From NCBI GenBank assembly GCA_022781445.1, contig JALETQ010000026.1, forward strand, positions 96,701 through 160,700: a DNA stretch of 64,000 nt, given 5' to 3'. Source of the DNA: Prevotella sp. Lineage in GTDB: Bacteria; Bacteroidota; Bacteroidia; Bacteroidales; Bacteroidaceae. Within the stretch, counting starts at the first letter, position 1. The number at the start of each line of letters is the position of its first letter. This document shows, in pieces, positions 1 to 8,410 of the stretch. A program made the position numbers and the translations under genes. The notes beneath the pieces were generated by a model. That model made no database searches. It saw only the letters and a list, made by a program, of their open reading frames with translations, and was not told the DNA's origin.

Positions 1-218
1 TACACACGGTTGCCCTGCCATCCGGGAAGATTTTTCTGCAACTTTCCGCCGGTGCCGGAAATATCCGTCGCGCCCGGGGCATTTTCCGATCCCTCTGTGA
101 AAGCATCGAACCTTTCATTCAATACGACGATGGTATCGCCTTCGGCTGCCTGCAATCTCACGTTGCCTGCCAAAACCAAAACGACCATCCACAAACTTAC
201 TACGAAGAGTTTTTTCAT
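1..218 (-). CDS. Secreted protein, N-terminal part only (runs off the window)
   Basis: The reverse strand reads from an ATG at 218 to the window edge. The first 25 residues form a classic signal peptide (MKKLF, hydrophobic core, then an LQA cleavage-like site). The mature start, with DTIVVLNERFDAF and later KLQKNLPGWQG, resembles the opening of Bacteroidetes extracellular proteins with a jelly-roll or adhesion-type domain, such as choice-of-anchor proteins. The start is supported by a consensus promoter about 45 bases upstream. The catalytic or binding part lies outside the window, so the function is unknown. Export across the inner membrane is the only safe inference. Confidence 0.7.
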   Translation of the reverse strand, partial: MKKLFVVSLWMVVLVLAGNVRLQAAEGDTIVVLNERFDAFTEGSENAPGATDISGTGGKLQKNLPGWQGNRV

Positions 219-261
219 AAGTAACAACTGATTTAGATAAACATCTTGTGATATATGGCGG

Positions 262-293
262 CAAATGTACTGATTTTTATAAAAACTTACAAA
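262..293 (-). promoter_or_regulatory. Bacteroidetes promoter for the secreted protein at 1-218
   Basis: Read on the minus strand, a -33 TTTG (290-293) and a -7 TACATTTG (262-269) are separated by exactly 20 bases, the spacing expected for the Bacteroidetes primary sigma factor. The ATG at 218 follows after a short leader. Confidence 0.7.
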
Positions 294-680
294 CAATCCC
301 GTATAAAATTTTATTATTTATTCTGAGGTGGTATATTAAATCGCAACAAGACTGGTTAATTTGGTGCGTTTTTTGTACTTAATAGAAACAAATATGGTAT
401 AATCATTAAGTCAAAACGCCTCATCAGCCTCCGAATCCATTCAAAGCCTTTGCCGGTGTACCGTATTGTTTTATTAACGTTATGTAACCAATCAAAATCA
501 AACAGATATGTATATCCGTAAGAAAAAAGTCGGCAGGACGCTCTCCGTCTTCCTTTCGGCAGGTTCAATGCCTGTAACGCCGGAAAGACAGCATGGTGCG
601 CACGGACGTTAGGAGGCAGTAGGAAAGGGCGGCAACGGAGGGTTGCCGGCAACCCTCCGGCAGAACGCTCCGTCAAAGTT

Positions 681-768
681 GCCCTTTCGTATTTCAATAG
701 GGGTACTTTCGCGCTGTAAAACCTGCCCTTTCGCCTTGCAATACCTGCCCTTTGGAAAGATACGGTTC
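681..768 (+). repeat. GCCCTTT tandem array, locus A (four 22-base units)
   Basis: Units begin at 681, 703, 725 and 747, exactly 22 bases apart. Each starts GCCCTTT (GTACTTT in the second), followed by 15 variable bases that tend to end in AAAACCT or ATACCT. Similar arrays lie at 57489-57576 and, inverted, near 36338-36366. The array sits inside a 714-base spacer (219-932) in which I see no credible gene: the short open frames there have no start context or family resemblance. Confidence 0.7.
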
Positions 769-807
769 AAGCAACGGCATATCAGTGCCTTACCGCCGGA
801 CACGACA

Positions 808-837
808 AAGGGGTGCAGCCCGACGGGCACACCCCTT
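808..837. terminator. GC-rich hairpin, probable terminator or stable structure
   Basis: AAGGGGTG, an inner GCCC/GGGC stem and CACACCCCTT form a near-perfect hairpin followed by TTGTTT. It lies about 95 bases beyond the 3' end of the minus-strand gene at 933, so it could end that transcript. No long T-run is present on the minus strand, so this is a structural call. Confidence 0.4.
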
Positions 838-932
838 GTTTCGCAGAAGACAAGCAGACCGGTCGCGGATGCAAGTCATACTGTCGGCTGGCGTGAGGAC
901 GGCAGCATAGCCGCCTCATCACCCACGGAAGC

Positions 933-1349
933 CTAATCCTTCAACTTATTGACAACACCTTTCATCAGATGGTCTGACAAAACGAGGGCTGCAAAAATAC
1001 CCATTTCGATACAATGTTCCGTGGACTTCACGTAGATTCCTACCGCAATGCCGATGGCACAAATCAGCAAATCTCCCTTGGTCATTTCGAGCACGTCTTG
1101 AAAATAACCCTTGTAGGACAGTCCTTTCTTGCTCAAATAGATGAGAGAAGCGACTTCTGTCACAAACAAGACGAATGCCACTATCGTATAAATGACATAG
1201 AAAAGGAAGTGGCTTTCGTCAACAAGAGGATTCAATGCTATCAAAAGCAAAACGCTGCGCGGAATGATTTTTACGCACCAATAGTAGAGCTTTGATTGCC
1301 TGATTTTCTCTGATTGCCTGATTTTCTCTGATAATACTTCGTCTTTCAT
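933..1349 (-). CDS. Small integral membrane protein of unknown function
   Basis: About 138 residues from ATG 1349. An ATG at 1388 would add 13 residues, but the AT-rich leader and promoter favour the internal start. A charged N-terminus with the hexapeptide SEKIRQ repeated twice in tandem is followed by roughly three to four hydrophobic segments (around IPRSVLLLIAL, FYVIYTIVAFVLFVT, DLLICAIGIAVGIYV and EMGIFAALVLS). I recognise no family. It is isolated between long spacers and has its own promoter. It probably resides in the inner membrane. Confidence 0.6.
   Translation of the reverse strand: MKDEVLSEKIRQSEKIRQSKLYYWCVKIIPRSVLLLIALNPLVDESHFLFYVIYTIVAFVLFVTEVASLIYLSKKGLSYKGYFQDVLEMTKGDLLICAIGIAVGIYVKSTEHCIEMGIFAALVLSDHLMKGVVNKLKD
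1293..1328 (-). repeat. Perfect 18-base tandem duplication inside the small membrane protein gene
   Basis: Positions 1293-1310 and 1311-1328 are identical and encode the duplicated hexapeptide SEKIRQ. The duplication keeps the frame, which suggests a slippage-type length variant. Confidence 0.85.
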
Positions 1350-1474
1350 AATAATTTTGTTTATTCTTTTGATTTTTTCGTTTGTCAAGGTTTACTTGTC
1401 ACAAATGACAGTAGAAAGGTGTAGTAGTTGGTGTTTTGTGCATCAGGAAAGGGATTCCTGTCGCAAAAGGCTTA

Positions 1475-1482
1475 CAAAGATA
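1475..1482 (-). promoter_or_regulatory. -7 box for the small membrane protein gene
   Basis: The minus strand reads TATCTTTG, matching TAnnTTTG. A weaker ATTG at 1500-1503 lies 17 bases upstream instead of a perfect TTTG. The 1389-1698 spacer otherwise holds only this and the divergent promoter at 1626-1657. Confidence 0.45.
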
Positions 1483-1625
1483 CCAAGAAAAATACAAAAC
1501 AATGTTGATTGTTTTTTTTTAACATAATCGAATCATTGTGGGTGTTTATGGAAGTTGCGGATAACAATTGGATGTTGCCTCTACGCAAAAAGAAGACGAT
1601 ACAGCTGGAATTTTAAGGTTCTGAA

Positions 1626-1657
1626 TTTGGTTTTTCCAAAAAAGATGTGTAATTTTG
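1626..1657 (+). promoter_or_regulatory. Bacteroidetes promoter for the 843-residue secreted protein
   Basis: TTTG (1626-1629) and TAATTTTG (1650-1657) are 20 bases apart, a full consensus match. The ATG at 1699 lies about 40 bases downstream. Confidence 0.75.
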
Positions 1658-1698
1658 AACCTACATAAACATAAAATATTTACAAAAACCAACAATCT

Positions 1699-4230
1699 AT
1701 GAGAAATCATTTACGAAGTATTGTGCTGACACTGTTAGTGTTGGCAACAGGAATGGGCGTATTTGCTCAAGATTCTCCGGTGGTAAAATCGCTGAGTGAA
1801 GCCTTTGAGCTTAAAAAAAATTGCACATTGGTCATTGAAAAAAATAGCAATTACAAACTGCAACTCATCAGCTACGACAATGAGTATGACGAATCATACG
1901 TGTGGGATGGTACGGTGGGAACGATGCTCCTCTTCAATGGTAACCTGAAAAACTTGGCTGCCGGCAAAATTATGGAAGAAGCGACGCTGAATTTGAGCTA
2001 TCTCACCTACTCGCAAAGTTTCTACGTGATGTCGAACAGTACGGCTACATTGGCCGACGGCGACATGATTCCGCCGGTGGAGATCACCTCCTTGGACGAA
2101 TTGAAAGACTATATGTTCGTCAAAATCAAAGGCACTATCTCCGCCAATGGCGAGAGCCTCACCACCGAAGGAGGCGAGACGCTTGAATTTGAAGGTGGCA
2201 TGGATGGCGAACCCGACTACATTGCACATGCCGGAAAAACCGGTTATGTGACCGGTTACAGCGCAGGATGGGATGGATTCAAGGTGTATCCTTTCAACAA
2301 TTACTTTACAGAAGCAACCGAAGGCAACCCGGACGACATCGATACCTTCGACAAACTGAAAGCAATCGAGGAAAACAAAATGGTGAACTTCATCCTCCCG
2401 AAAGGTACACAGGTGTTGGGTCTGAGAAAATTCATGTGGGGTTCGACCCTTTATCTGTGGGACGGGACGAACGGAACCTATCTCGACGGACAGAGCGTTG
2501 ACGATATTCTTCTGAAGGGCATGAATCCGTTGCCACAACCGGGACAGGAAGTCAGCGGCAGCATTTATGCCTATTATTTCGGCAGTCAATACAACTATTT
2601 CAATTACGATGTGACCGGCAACACCGATGCCAAGGTGGAACTCACCTTCGGAGAGGCCAAACCCCTGACACCGATTACCATCACTTCGCAAGAGCTGATG
2701 GCAGCATACGACACGAAAAAATACGACGAAGCGTATATCCGCATACACGGCACAATGTATCAGGATGGTGATTTCACGGGCGATGACGGCTCGACTTATC
2801 GCGTTTCGGAGTTCTATGACGAATGGTACGACTTTAACAAGTTTGCCGGACAAGTGGGTTATCTGACGGCCGTGACCAAAAAGAACATCTGGGACGGCAC
2901 CTTCGATTTGCTCGTATTGACACAAGAGTTCTTCGAAAGTGAAGGTGAGGCAGAGGCTACACAAGTGGTTTACGATGCACTGAAGCCCACCACCATCGAA
3001 AAAGATGTGCCCGTTGCCGATGTCACCATCAAGAACCTGAACCTGAAAGCCGGTGTTTATACCTCCATCGTTCTGCCTTTCGACCTCAACAAAGATGAAA
3101 TCGAGGCAGCCTTCGGAGAAGGAAGTGTGGTTTATGCTCCCGAATCTTATTACTCCACAGATAAAGTCGACAGCGTGTTTATCACCGATGCCATCATCCT
3201 CCGTGCCGGTGCGGCGTATATCCTGCTGCCGAAGAAAGACCAAACAGACGTTACTTTCAAGCGTGTGAACCTGCAAAGCACCATCGATTTGTTCCCGCAG
3301 ACGGTTTATCCTGCCGGCAACACCGTGGTTAGGAAAACCATCAGCCTCAACGGAAGCCTCAACCCGTTCTCGTCCGACAACATTAAAAACTCGTTTGCAT
3401 TCAAGGAGGACGGACAAATGGTTGCCGCCTACGGACAACATCGTGGCTTCGGTTGCTACTTCCTTGTGGATGAGGGCAGCAACAACTTCGTCGTGAAGCT
3501 CGAAGGACAAGAAACCGCTGAAGAACTTGTTTATGATGTCAATGCCAAGAATGACATCGTCAGTGTGCCTTTGGCGAACGTCACTATCAGGAACCTGAAC
3601 CTGAAAAAGGATGAACTGAACACCATTTGTCTGCCCTTCAGCGTAAGTAAAGAAGAAATGGATCGCGTCTTCGGAGAAGGAACGGAACTTTACGAGACCG
3701 ACTCTTATCGCTCGATGCAAGATGCCGATACCATATTCTTCAAACCTTCGACTGGAAAAACTATCATGACCGGCCTGCCTTATGCCATCAAAACAACCAA
3801 GGACGTGACCGATCCGACGTTCCGACAAGTGACCGTTGTGGCAGAAGAACCTACCGGAACCGGCATCTTCTGGGAAGACAATAAAAGCCTCAGCACCAAG
3901 TATGTACGCATGATGGGCAGCTACTCGAAGACTACTTTCAACCCTGTCAGCTACATTTTCATCAACGGAACGCTGACCGACGCGAAAATAATCAACACGA
4001 CCGAGATGGGAGGATTTGCCTGTCAGATTACAGCCGAAGAAGAATTGAAGCGATTGGCTGCCTTCATCAATAACCAACTGGTGACCGACGGCATCGCCGA
4101 GATCGAACAAGAACGACAAGCCTCGGTACGCATTTACAACCTCAACGGGCAATATGTGGGCGAGTCGCCCGACAAGTTGGGGCGCGGTGTCTACATCGTC
4201 AACGGCCAAAAGGTTGTCATCAATAAATGA
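1699..4230 (+). CDS. Large secreted protein with duplicated modules and a C-terminal sorting-like tail
   Basis: 843 residues. Residues 1-23 are a signal peptide ending GVFAQ. The N-terminal half holds repeated beta-rich stretches sharing YVWDGTVGT / LYLWDGTNGT, which look like OB-like domains. Residues about 420-620 and 620-800 are a tandem duplication: both copies contain a VADVTIKNLNLK / LANVTIRNLNLK segment, then SIVLPFDL / TICLPFSV, then FGEG. The last 45 residues (IYNLNGQYVGES, then RGVYIVNGQKVVI) resemble the short C-terminal module of many Prevotella exported proteins, similar to type IX sorting domains. Surface exposure or secretion is inferred; ligand and activity are unknown. It has its own consensus promoter and no co-transcribed neighbour. 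Confidence 0.8.
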   Translation: MRNHLRSIVLTLLVLATGMGVFAQDSPVVKSLSEAFELKKNCTLVIEKNSNYKLQLISYDNEYDESYVWDGTVGTMLLFNGNLKNLAAGKIMEEATLNLSYLTYSQSFYVMSNSTATLADGDMIPPVEITSLDELKDYMFVKIKGTISANGESLTTEGGETLEFEGGMDGEPDYIAHAGKTGYVTGYSAGWDGFKVYPFNNYFTEATEGNPDDIDTFDKLKAIEENKMVNFILPKGTQVLGLRKFMWGSTLYLWDGTNGTYLDGQSVDDILLKGMNPLPQPGQEVSGSIYAYYFGSQYNYFNYDVTGNTDAKVELTFGEAKPLTPITITSQELMAAYDTKKYDEAYIRIHGTMYQDGDFTGDDGSTYRVSEFYDEWYDFNKFAGQVGYLTAVTKKNIWDGTFDLLVLTQEFFESEGEAEATQVVYDALKPTTIEKDVPVADVTIKNLNLKAGVYTSIVLPFDLNKDEIEAAFGEGSVVYAPESYYSTDKVDSVFITDAIILRAGAAYILLPKKDQTDVTFKRVNLQSTIDLFPQTVYPAGNTVVRKTISLNGSLNPFSSDNIKNSFAFKEDGQMVAAYGQHRGFGCYFLVDEGSNNFVVKLEGQETAEELVYDVNAKNDIVSVPLANVTIRNLNLKKDELNTICLPFSVSKEEMDRVFGEGTELYETDSYRSMQDADTIFFKPSTGKTIMTGLPYAIKTTKDVTDPTFRQVTVVAEEPTGTGIFWEDNKSLSTKYVRMMGSYSKTTFNPVSYIFINGTLTDAKIINTTEMGGFACQITAEEELKRLAAFINNQLVTDGIAEIEQERQASVRIYNLNGQYVGESPDKLGRGVYIVNGQKVVINK

Positions 4231-4502
4231 TAAGGCAGGCTCCAATAATTGGCTTTGTATGATTTCGAGCTTTTGACCGGGTGGAAATGGGAAGTTGTTG
4301 TGTGAACAATGAGGGATATTGCCACCGAAAGAACTTACGATTTACACCCGGTTAAAAGCCGAATGACTGAAAAAATAAAAGGCGGGAATTATTAGAACCT
4401 GCCGATAAGGTTATCGGCAAACTTGAAAAAGGTCAGAACGACACATTGTCGGGTTCTTGCCAAATCATGAGGTCATGCCATTCTGTCGAAGTAAAGACTC
4501 CG

Positions 4503-4538
4503 AATCCCTCGGGAGCGTGCAGGCTCTCGAGGGATTTT
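4503..4538. terminator. Rho-independent terminator-like hairpin
   Basis: AATCCCTCG at 4503 pairs with CGAGGGATT ending at 4536, with additional GAG/CTC pairing inside, and is followed by TTTT. It lies about 270 bases after the secreted protein gene, so its partner transcript is uncertain. Confidence 0.55.
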
Positions 4539-5034
4539 CTTCTCCGGCCTGCAATGCTGGCAGATATCTTTTTCTTCGTTTTTCTGGAATTTATAGCTCT
4601 TTTGCGGGCGACATCCGTGACCTGTAGGCTTTCATCCCGACTTGTCTGATGCCATCCCCAATCGGCAAGAACGGATGGACTTGATGAAGGACTATCGCTG
4701 TCCTGAACCGACTATGATGTGAGAACCGTCCGGCTGAGCTCGAAGGCGACCACAAGCAAACATGGAACGTGAAGCGGAACATCGCAGCGCGAATGGTCTG
4801 ACCGACATCAACGAAATGGTCACCCTGCCTTGCCGGCAAGACCTTCCGTCACCAAGATATTTTTACTCGCAAATGAAAACGGGTGGAAAGTGACAAAACC
4901 CCCTAAGCTAATCATCCTTGGATATTGATGACCGAAGAGAGGGTGATACATTTGTCATGCCCATCCACGGTGGCTTTCCGGACAAACAAAACAATGAAAA
5001 TGGAATTATTGTTTGTAATTTTTCCAATAAAAAG

Positions 5035-5066
5035 TTTGGGAGTTACGATAAAAAGCTTTATATTTG
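5035..5066 (+). promoter_or_regulatory. Bacteroidetes promoter for the superoxide reductase gene
   Basis: TTTG (5035-5038) and TATATTTG (5059-5066) are 20 bases apart. The start codon at 5100 is about 33 bases downstream. Confidence 0.75.
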
Positions 5067-5099
5067 CGGTATACTAATAATTTAATTCAATAGAACAAG

Positions 5100-5465
5100 A
5101 TGAAAAGAAACGAAATTTATACCTGCAAAGAATGTGGTAACATCATGGAAGTATTGGTCGGCAAAGATGAAAATCGTTGCGGATTCGAGTTGTTAACCGA
5201 GAATACCACCGATGCAGCCACCGAGAAGCATGTGCCTGTGGTTGAGAAAACCGAAGACGGTTACCGCGTAACCGTAGGCGAAGTGGAACACCCCATGACC
5301 GAAGAACATTCGATTCTGTGGATCGAGCTCATCACTGAGAACAACGAAGTGCTGCGCAAATATCTCGCGCCCACCGACAAACCTGTTGCCGAGTTCAAGA
5401 CCGATGCCGAAAAAGTGTATGCTCGTGAATATTGCAATCTGCACGGTTTGTGGAGATCAAAATAA
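5100..5465 (+). CDS. Superoxide reductase (desulfoferrodoxin family), incomplete desulforedoxin centre
   Basis: 121 residues. The family reduces superoxide to hydrogen peroxide without making oxygen, in the cytoplasm of anaerobes. The catalytic iron site is intact: His44 in EKHVPV, His64 and His70 in VEHPMTEEH, and Cys112 with His115 in CNLHGLW. Glu42-Lys43 match the conserved EK pair. The N-terminal desulforedoxin-like domain normally binds a second iron with four cysteines (CxxC plus a CC pair). Here Cys9 and Cys12 are present, but the CC pair is reduced to one cysteine (Cys27-Gly28), so the rubredoxin-type centre should be absent or altered. Monocistronic with its own promoter. Family assignment is firm; the consequence of the missing cysteine is inference. 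Confidence 0.92.
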   Translation: MKRNEIYTCKECGNIMEVLVGKDENRCGFELLTENTTDAATEKHVPVVEKTEDGYRVTVGEVEHPMTEEHSILWIELITENNEVLRKYLAPTDKPVAEFKTDAEKVYAREYCNLHGLWRSK

Positions 5466-5907
5466 GTGTCTGCTGACTTGATCGGCACATAAGCCATGGC
5501 TTTGCACAAGAACTTTTCTTGCTGACATCCGGGTTTTGTTAGACCATTTCCGGGGGGACATTCACTTTTCCGATCCTACAGAGGACAAATCTCCCCCGGT
5601 AAGGAATGCGTATTCCCGTCAAAGAATGGATATTTATCCCATAAAAGGGAAGGAACAAGCGAGAAACAAGATCGCACAGATTTCTTTCGAGTGAGGAAAG
5701 ATGGCAAACGGTTCCTTGTGCAGAGTCATTTTTGTTTTTCTTCATGCCTCCAATCCAAATCGGTTCGTTAGAATCCGGATCGAACAATTCCGATTGGGAA
5801 GTGCTGTCATCGACATGAAATGTAGGACAAAACGCTCTCATGATCGGTTGGAGTGAATGCCCGAAATAAAGAAAAAGCGGATTTTTAGAACCTTTCATAA
5901 CGAACAA
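5466..5907. other. Spacer of about 440 bases without a gene
   Basis: A minus-strand open frame (5539-5925) overlaps the following gene's start and has no family resemblance. The stretch around 5580-5640 contains loosely repeated GAAT...TTCCC-type words at about 20-base spacing, too degenerate to call an array. Confidence 0.5.
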
Positions 5908-7272
5908 ATGGAAAACGAACATCACAAGGATATACTCCAGATAGTCAAAGGTTACTTCAATGCCTCGGGCGACAAGGAAGACGAACAGGTCGTCATCGAC
6001 CGCATCACGGCGGGCATCACCTTTCGCGGCGCCAACCTTTGGGTACTCATTTTCGCCATTTTCATTGCCTCGCTGGGACTGAATGTCAACTCTACGGCGG
6101 TCATCATCGGTGCCATGTTGATATCTCCGCTCATGGGACCCATCATCGGTATGGGACTGGCAGTGGGCATCAACGATTTCGGATTGTTCAAGAAATCGTT
6201 TACCAGCTATGCCGTTGCCACGGTGATCAGTATCATCACCGCCACGGTTTATTTCGTTCTGACACCTTTCGATGAAGTGCAGTCCGAACTTTTGGCGCGT
6301 ACTTCACCCACTCTCTATGATGTGTTGATAGCCTTCTGTGGCGGTGCCGCCGGCATTCTTGCCCTCTCCACGAAAGGACAGACCAACGTTGTGCCGGGTG
6401 TAGCCATCGCCACGGCACTCATGCCGCCCCTGTGTACCGCCGGATTCGGACTTGCCACGGGGCATTTCATGTTCTTCCTCGGTGCGTTCTATCTCTTTTT
6501 CATCAACACGGTGTTCATCTGTCTGGCAACATTCCTCGGCGTGAGGATGATGAAATTCAGGCACAAACGATTCATCAGCCGGGATAAATACCGCAAGGTG
6601 CGCCAATATATCATCGCCATCGTGGTTGCCACGATGATTCCCGCGGGCTACATGACCTATGCCATCGTGAAAGAAAGCATCGAGAAGTCCAACGTGCGGA
6701 ATTTCATTCATGACGAACTTCGGTCGGCAGGTACGCAAATCATCGAACACGAGCTCGACCGCAGCAAGAAAGTACTCAGCATCGTGGCGGTGGGCAAAGA
6801 ACTGACACCTGCCGAGATCAAAGCCATCCGGGCGCGCATGGGCAAATATCATCTGGCCGACTTCCAACTGAAAGTGTATCAAGGGACGCAGTCGGACAGC
6901 ATGTTGATGCTCGGTGACCGCAGAAATGATATTTATACGGAGAGAGCAGAGACCGCGAAGACCATGCAGGTACAGCAACAAAAAATAGCCGAACTCAACA
7001 AACAGCTCTCCGGCTATCGGTATTATGAGCAGTTGAGCGGCTCGCTGCGCAACGAAATCAAGGTGCTGTTTCCCAAAATTCGTACACTGAGCCTGTCGTC
7101 GACAAGCTACAGCGACATGGATACGACGGCCGACATACGCCGCATTACTGCCTTGGTGGGTTTGCGAAAGAGCGATACGCTCAACCCGTCCGAACGGAGG
7201 TCGCTCAAGCAATGGCTGCAGGCAAGGGTTGAAAACGACAGTCTTGTCATGATGATTACCAACGAGGAATAA
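5908..7272 (+). CDS. DUF389 family integral membrane protein
   Basis: 454 residues from ATG 5908 (MENEHHKD); an upstream ATG at 5857 in the same frame is less convincing. The hydrophobic core (residues about 35-250) carries the DUF389 hallmarks: NVNSTAVIIGAMLISPLMGP, then GLAVGINDF, then GVAIATALMPPLCTAGFGLA, with about six to seven membrane segments. The C-terminal 200 residues are soluble and include a coiled-coil-like stretch (AKTMQVQQQKIAELNKQL). DUF389 proteins are conserved in bacteria, but their transport substrate or role is not established. Family call confident; function unknown. Confidence 0.88.
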   Translation: MENEHHKDILQIVKGYFNASGDKEDEQVVIDRITAGITFRGANLWVLIFAIFIASLGLNVNSTAVIIGAMLISPLMGPIIGMGLAVGINDFGLFKKSFTSYAVATVISIITATVYFVLTPFDEVQSELLARTSPTLYDVLIAFCGGAAGILALSTKGQTNVVPGVAIATALMPPLCTAGFGLATGHFMFFLGAFYLFFINTVFICLATFLGVRMMKFRHKRFISRDKYRKVRQYIIAIVVATMIPAGYMTYAIVKESIEKSNVRNFIHDELRSAGTQIIEHELDRSKKVLSIVAVGKELTPAEIKAIRARMGKYHLADFQLKVYQGTQSDSMLMLGDRRNDIYTERAETAKTMQVQQQKIAELNKQLSGYRYYEQLSGSLRNEIKVLFPKIRTLSLSSTSYSDMDTTADIRRITALVGLRKSDTLNPSERRSLKQWLQARVENDSLVMMITNEE

Positions 7273-7287
7273 GGGCTTATTTCAACT

Positions 7288-7577
7288 CCAATCGGTCATC
7301 AGCGTGTTTGATCTTTTGATTTCATGCCGTCCGTGACACTTTCCGTCCTATTTCGTCGCTTGCCGGCATCTTGTCCGTGGGTTTGTCTTGCCGTAGTCCG
7401 CTATACTTGCATCCCCACAATCCATCCGGTCGACAATCAAACGGTACCGACTCGGACTTTCATGATCCATTTGGATCCAAATCGGTCAATACCGACCGGT
7501 TCGACCTTCATGTCATTCTTCATGCTTCCCGACCGGCTATCGAACAATGCCGGTTGGTTTTTTTTATGACCGATTGG
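7288..7577. repeat. Intergenic element bounded by a 12-base inverted repeat
   Basis: CCAATCGGTCAT at 7288-7299 is matched in inverted orientation by ATGACCGATTGG at 7566-7577. The roughly 265 bases between them code for nothing recognisable and contain further internal palindromes such as AATCGGTCAATACCGACCGG. It fills the spacer between two convergent genes. A similar element with a longer inverted repeat lies at 57615-57768. Confidence 0.55.
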
Positions 7578-7612
7578 GGTAGAAAAGGTGTAATGCCTTG
7601 ACGAAACATCCG

Positions 7613-8410
7613 TCAGCGACCGTCCGAAAGCACGTTGACACTCAACAAATCGCGGTCGAAGCTGACTCCTTTGCGGTCGATGAAGGTGCTGAGTGACCCG
7701 TTGGCGGCAAGTTCGCGCGGTGTTCCGATGTGCAGATTGTCACGGGTGAGCAGCCAAACGAGGTCGGCAATCTGCAACACCAGTTCCAGATCGTGGGTCG
7801 ATAGGAAGATGGTGATGTCGGTTTCTCTACTCAGCCGGTGCAGGAGTTGCATCATCTCTACCTTCGAAGGGTAATCGAGGAATGCCGTCGGTTCATCCAA
7901 TACGATGATGGATGTCTGCTGTGCCAAGGCTTTGGCAATCATCACTTTTTGTCTTTCACCGTCACTGAGCGTCTGTATCATCCGGTCTTGCAGCGCGGTG
8001 ATGCCCACTTGTTCGATCGACCGGCTCACCACTGCTTCATCTTCTCCGGACAACGTACCCCAAAAACCCGTGTAGGGGCTTCGTCCCAGACCCACCAATT
8101 CCCTGACGGTCATGTTCTGCAGTTGGGGCTTGTCGGTCAATACCACGCCGATGGTGCGCGACAGCTTCTTGTTTGACAGGGTGTCGATGTCTTGACCTTC
8201 GACGAGTACTTCGCCTTTCACTTTGGGAAGGAAACCGCACAAGGTGCGCAGCAGGGTCGACTTGCCCACGCCGTTGGCACCGATGAGGCAGGTAAGTCTG
8301 CCGCGTTGTATCGAAGCGTTGATGTCTTCGACGACGGTTTTGATTTTTCCTTTCTTCTCTCGGTAGCCGATGGTGAGGTTTCTGAAAACGATGGAATCGG
8401 ATTGGTTCAT
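7613..8410 (-). CDS. btuD: ABC transporter ATPase of the B12 uptake operon (BtuD-type)
   Basis: 265 residues with all ABC ATPase landmarks: Walker A GANGVGKST near residue 45, signature LSDGERQK, Walker B IIVLDEPTAFLD, and the switch histidine in STHD. It belongs to the FecE/BtuD subfamily that powers vitamin B12, haem and siderophore importers. It overlaps the permease gene by 4 bases and is the last gene of an operon headed by a cobalamin riboswitch, so cobalamin uptake across the inner membrane is the strong inference. Sequence alone would also permit iron-siderophore import. Confidence 0.88.
   Translation of the reverse strand: MNQSDSIVFRNLTIGYREKKGKIKTVVEDINASIQRGRLTCLIGANGVGKSTLLRTLCGFLPKVKGEVLVEGQDIDTLSNKKLSRTIGVVLTDKPQLQNMTVRELVGLGRSPYTGFWGTLSGEDEAVVSRSIEQVGITALQDRMIQTLSDGERQKVMIAKALAQQTSIIVLDEPTAFLDYPSKVEMMQLLHRLSRETDITIFLSTHDLELVLQIADLVWLLTRDNLHIGTPRELAANGSLSTFIDRKGVSFDRDLLSVNVLSDGR

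Larger units (their letters stand above)
4231..5099. other. Gene-free spacer of about 870 bases
   Basis: Short open frames on both strands (for example 4446-4649 and 4591-4839) have no start signals, no recognisable domains and base composition like the other spacers. The only structures I can support are a hairpin at 4503-4538 and the promoter at 5035-5066. Confidence 0.6.

Noticed and set aside
356..936. Several short overlapping open frames (356-697, 609-830, 643-936)
   Set aside because: They cover the GCCCTTT array and a hairpin and have no start context.
1894..4245. A 783-residue open frame on the minus strand
   Set aside because: It is antisense to the secreted protein gene, which has a promoter, signal peptide and sensible domains. 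The antisense reading has none and is a codon-bias shadow.
5539..5925. A 128-residue minus-strand frame
   Set aside because: It overlaps the DUF389 start and has no family resemblance or promoter.
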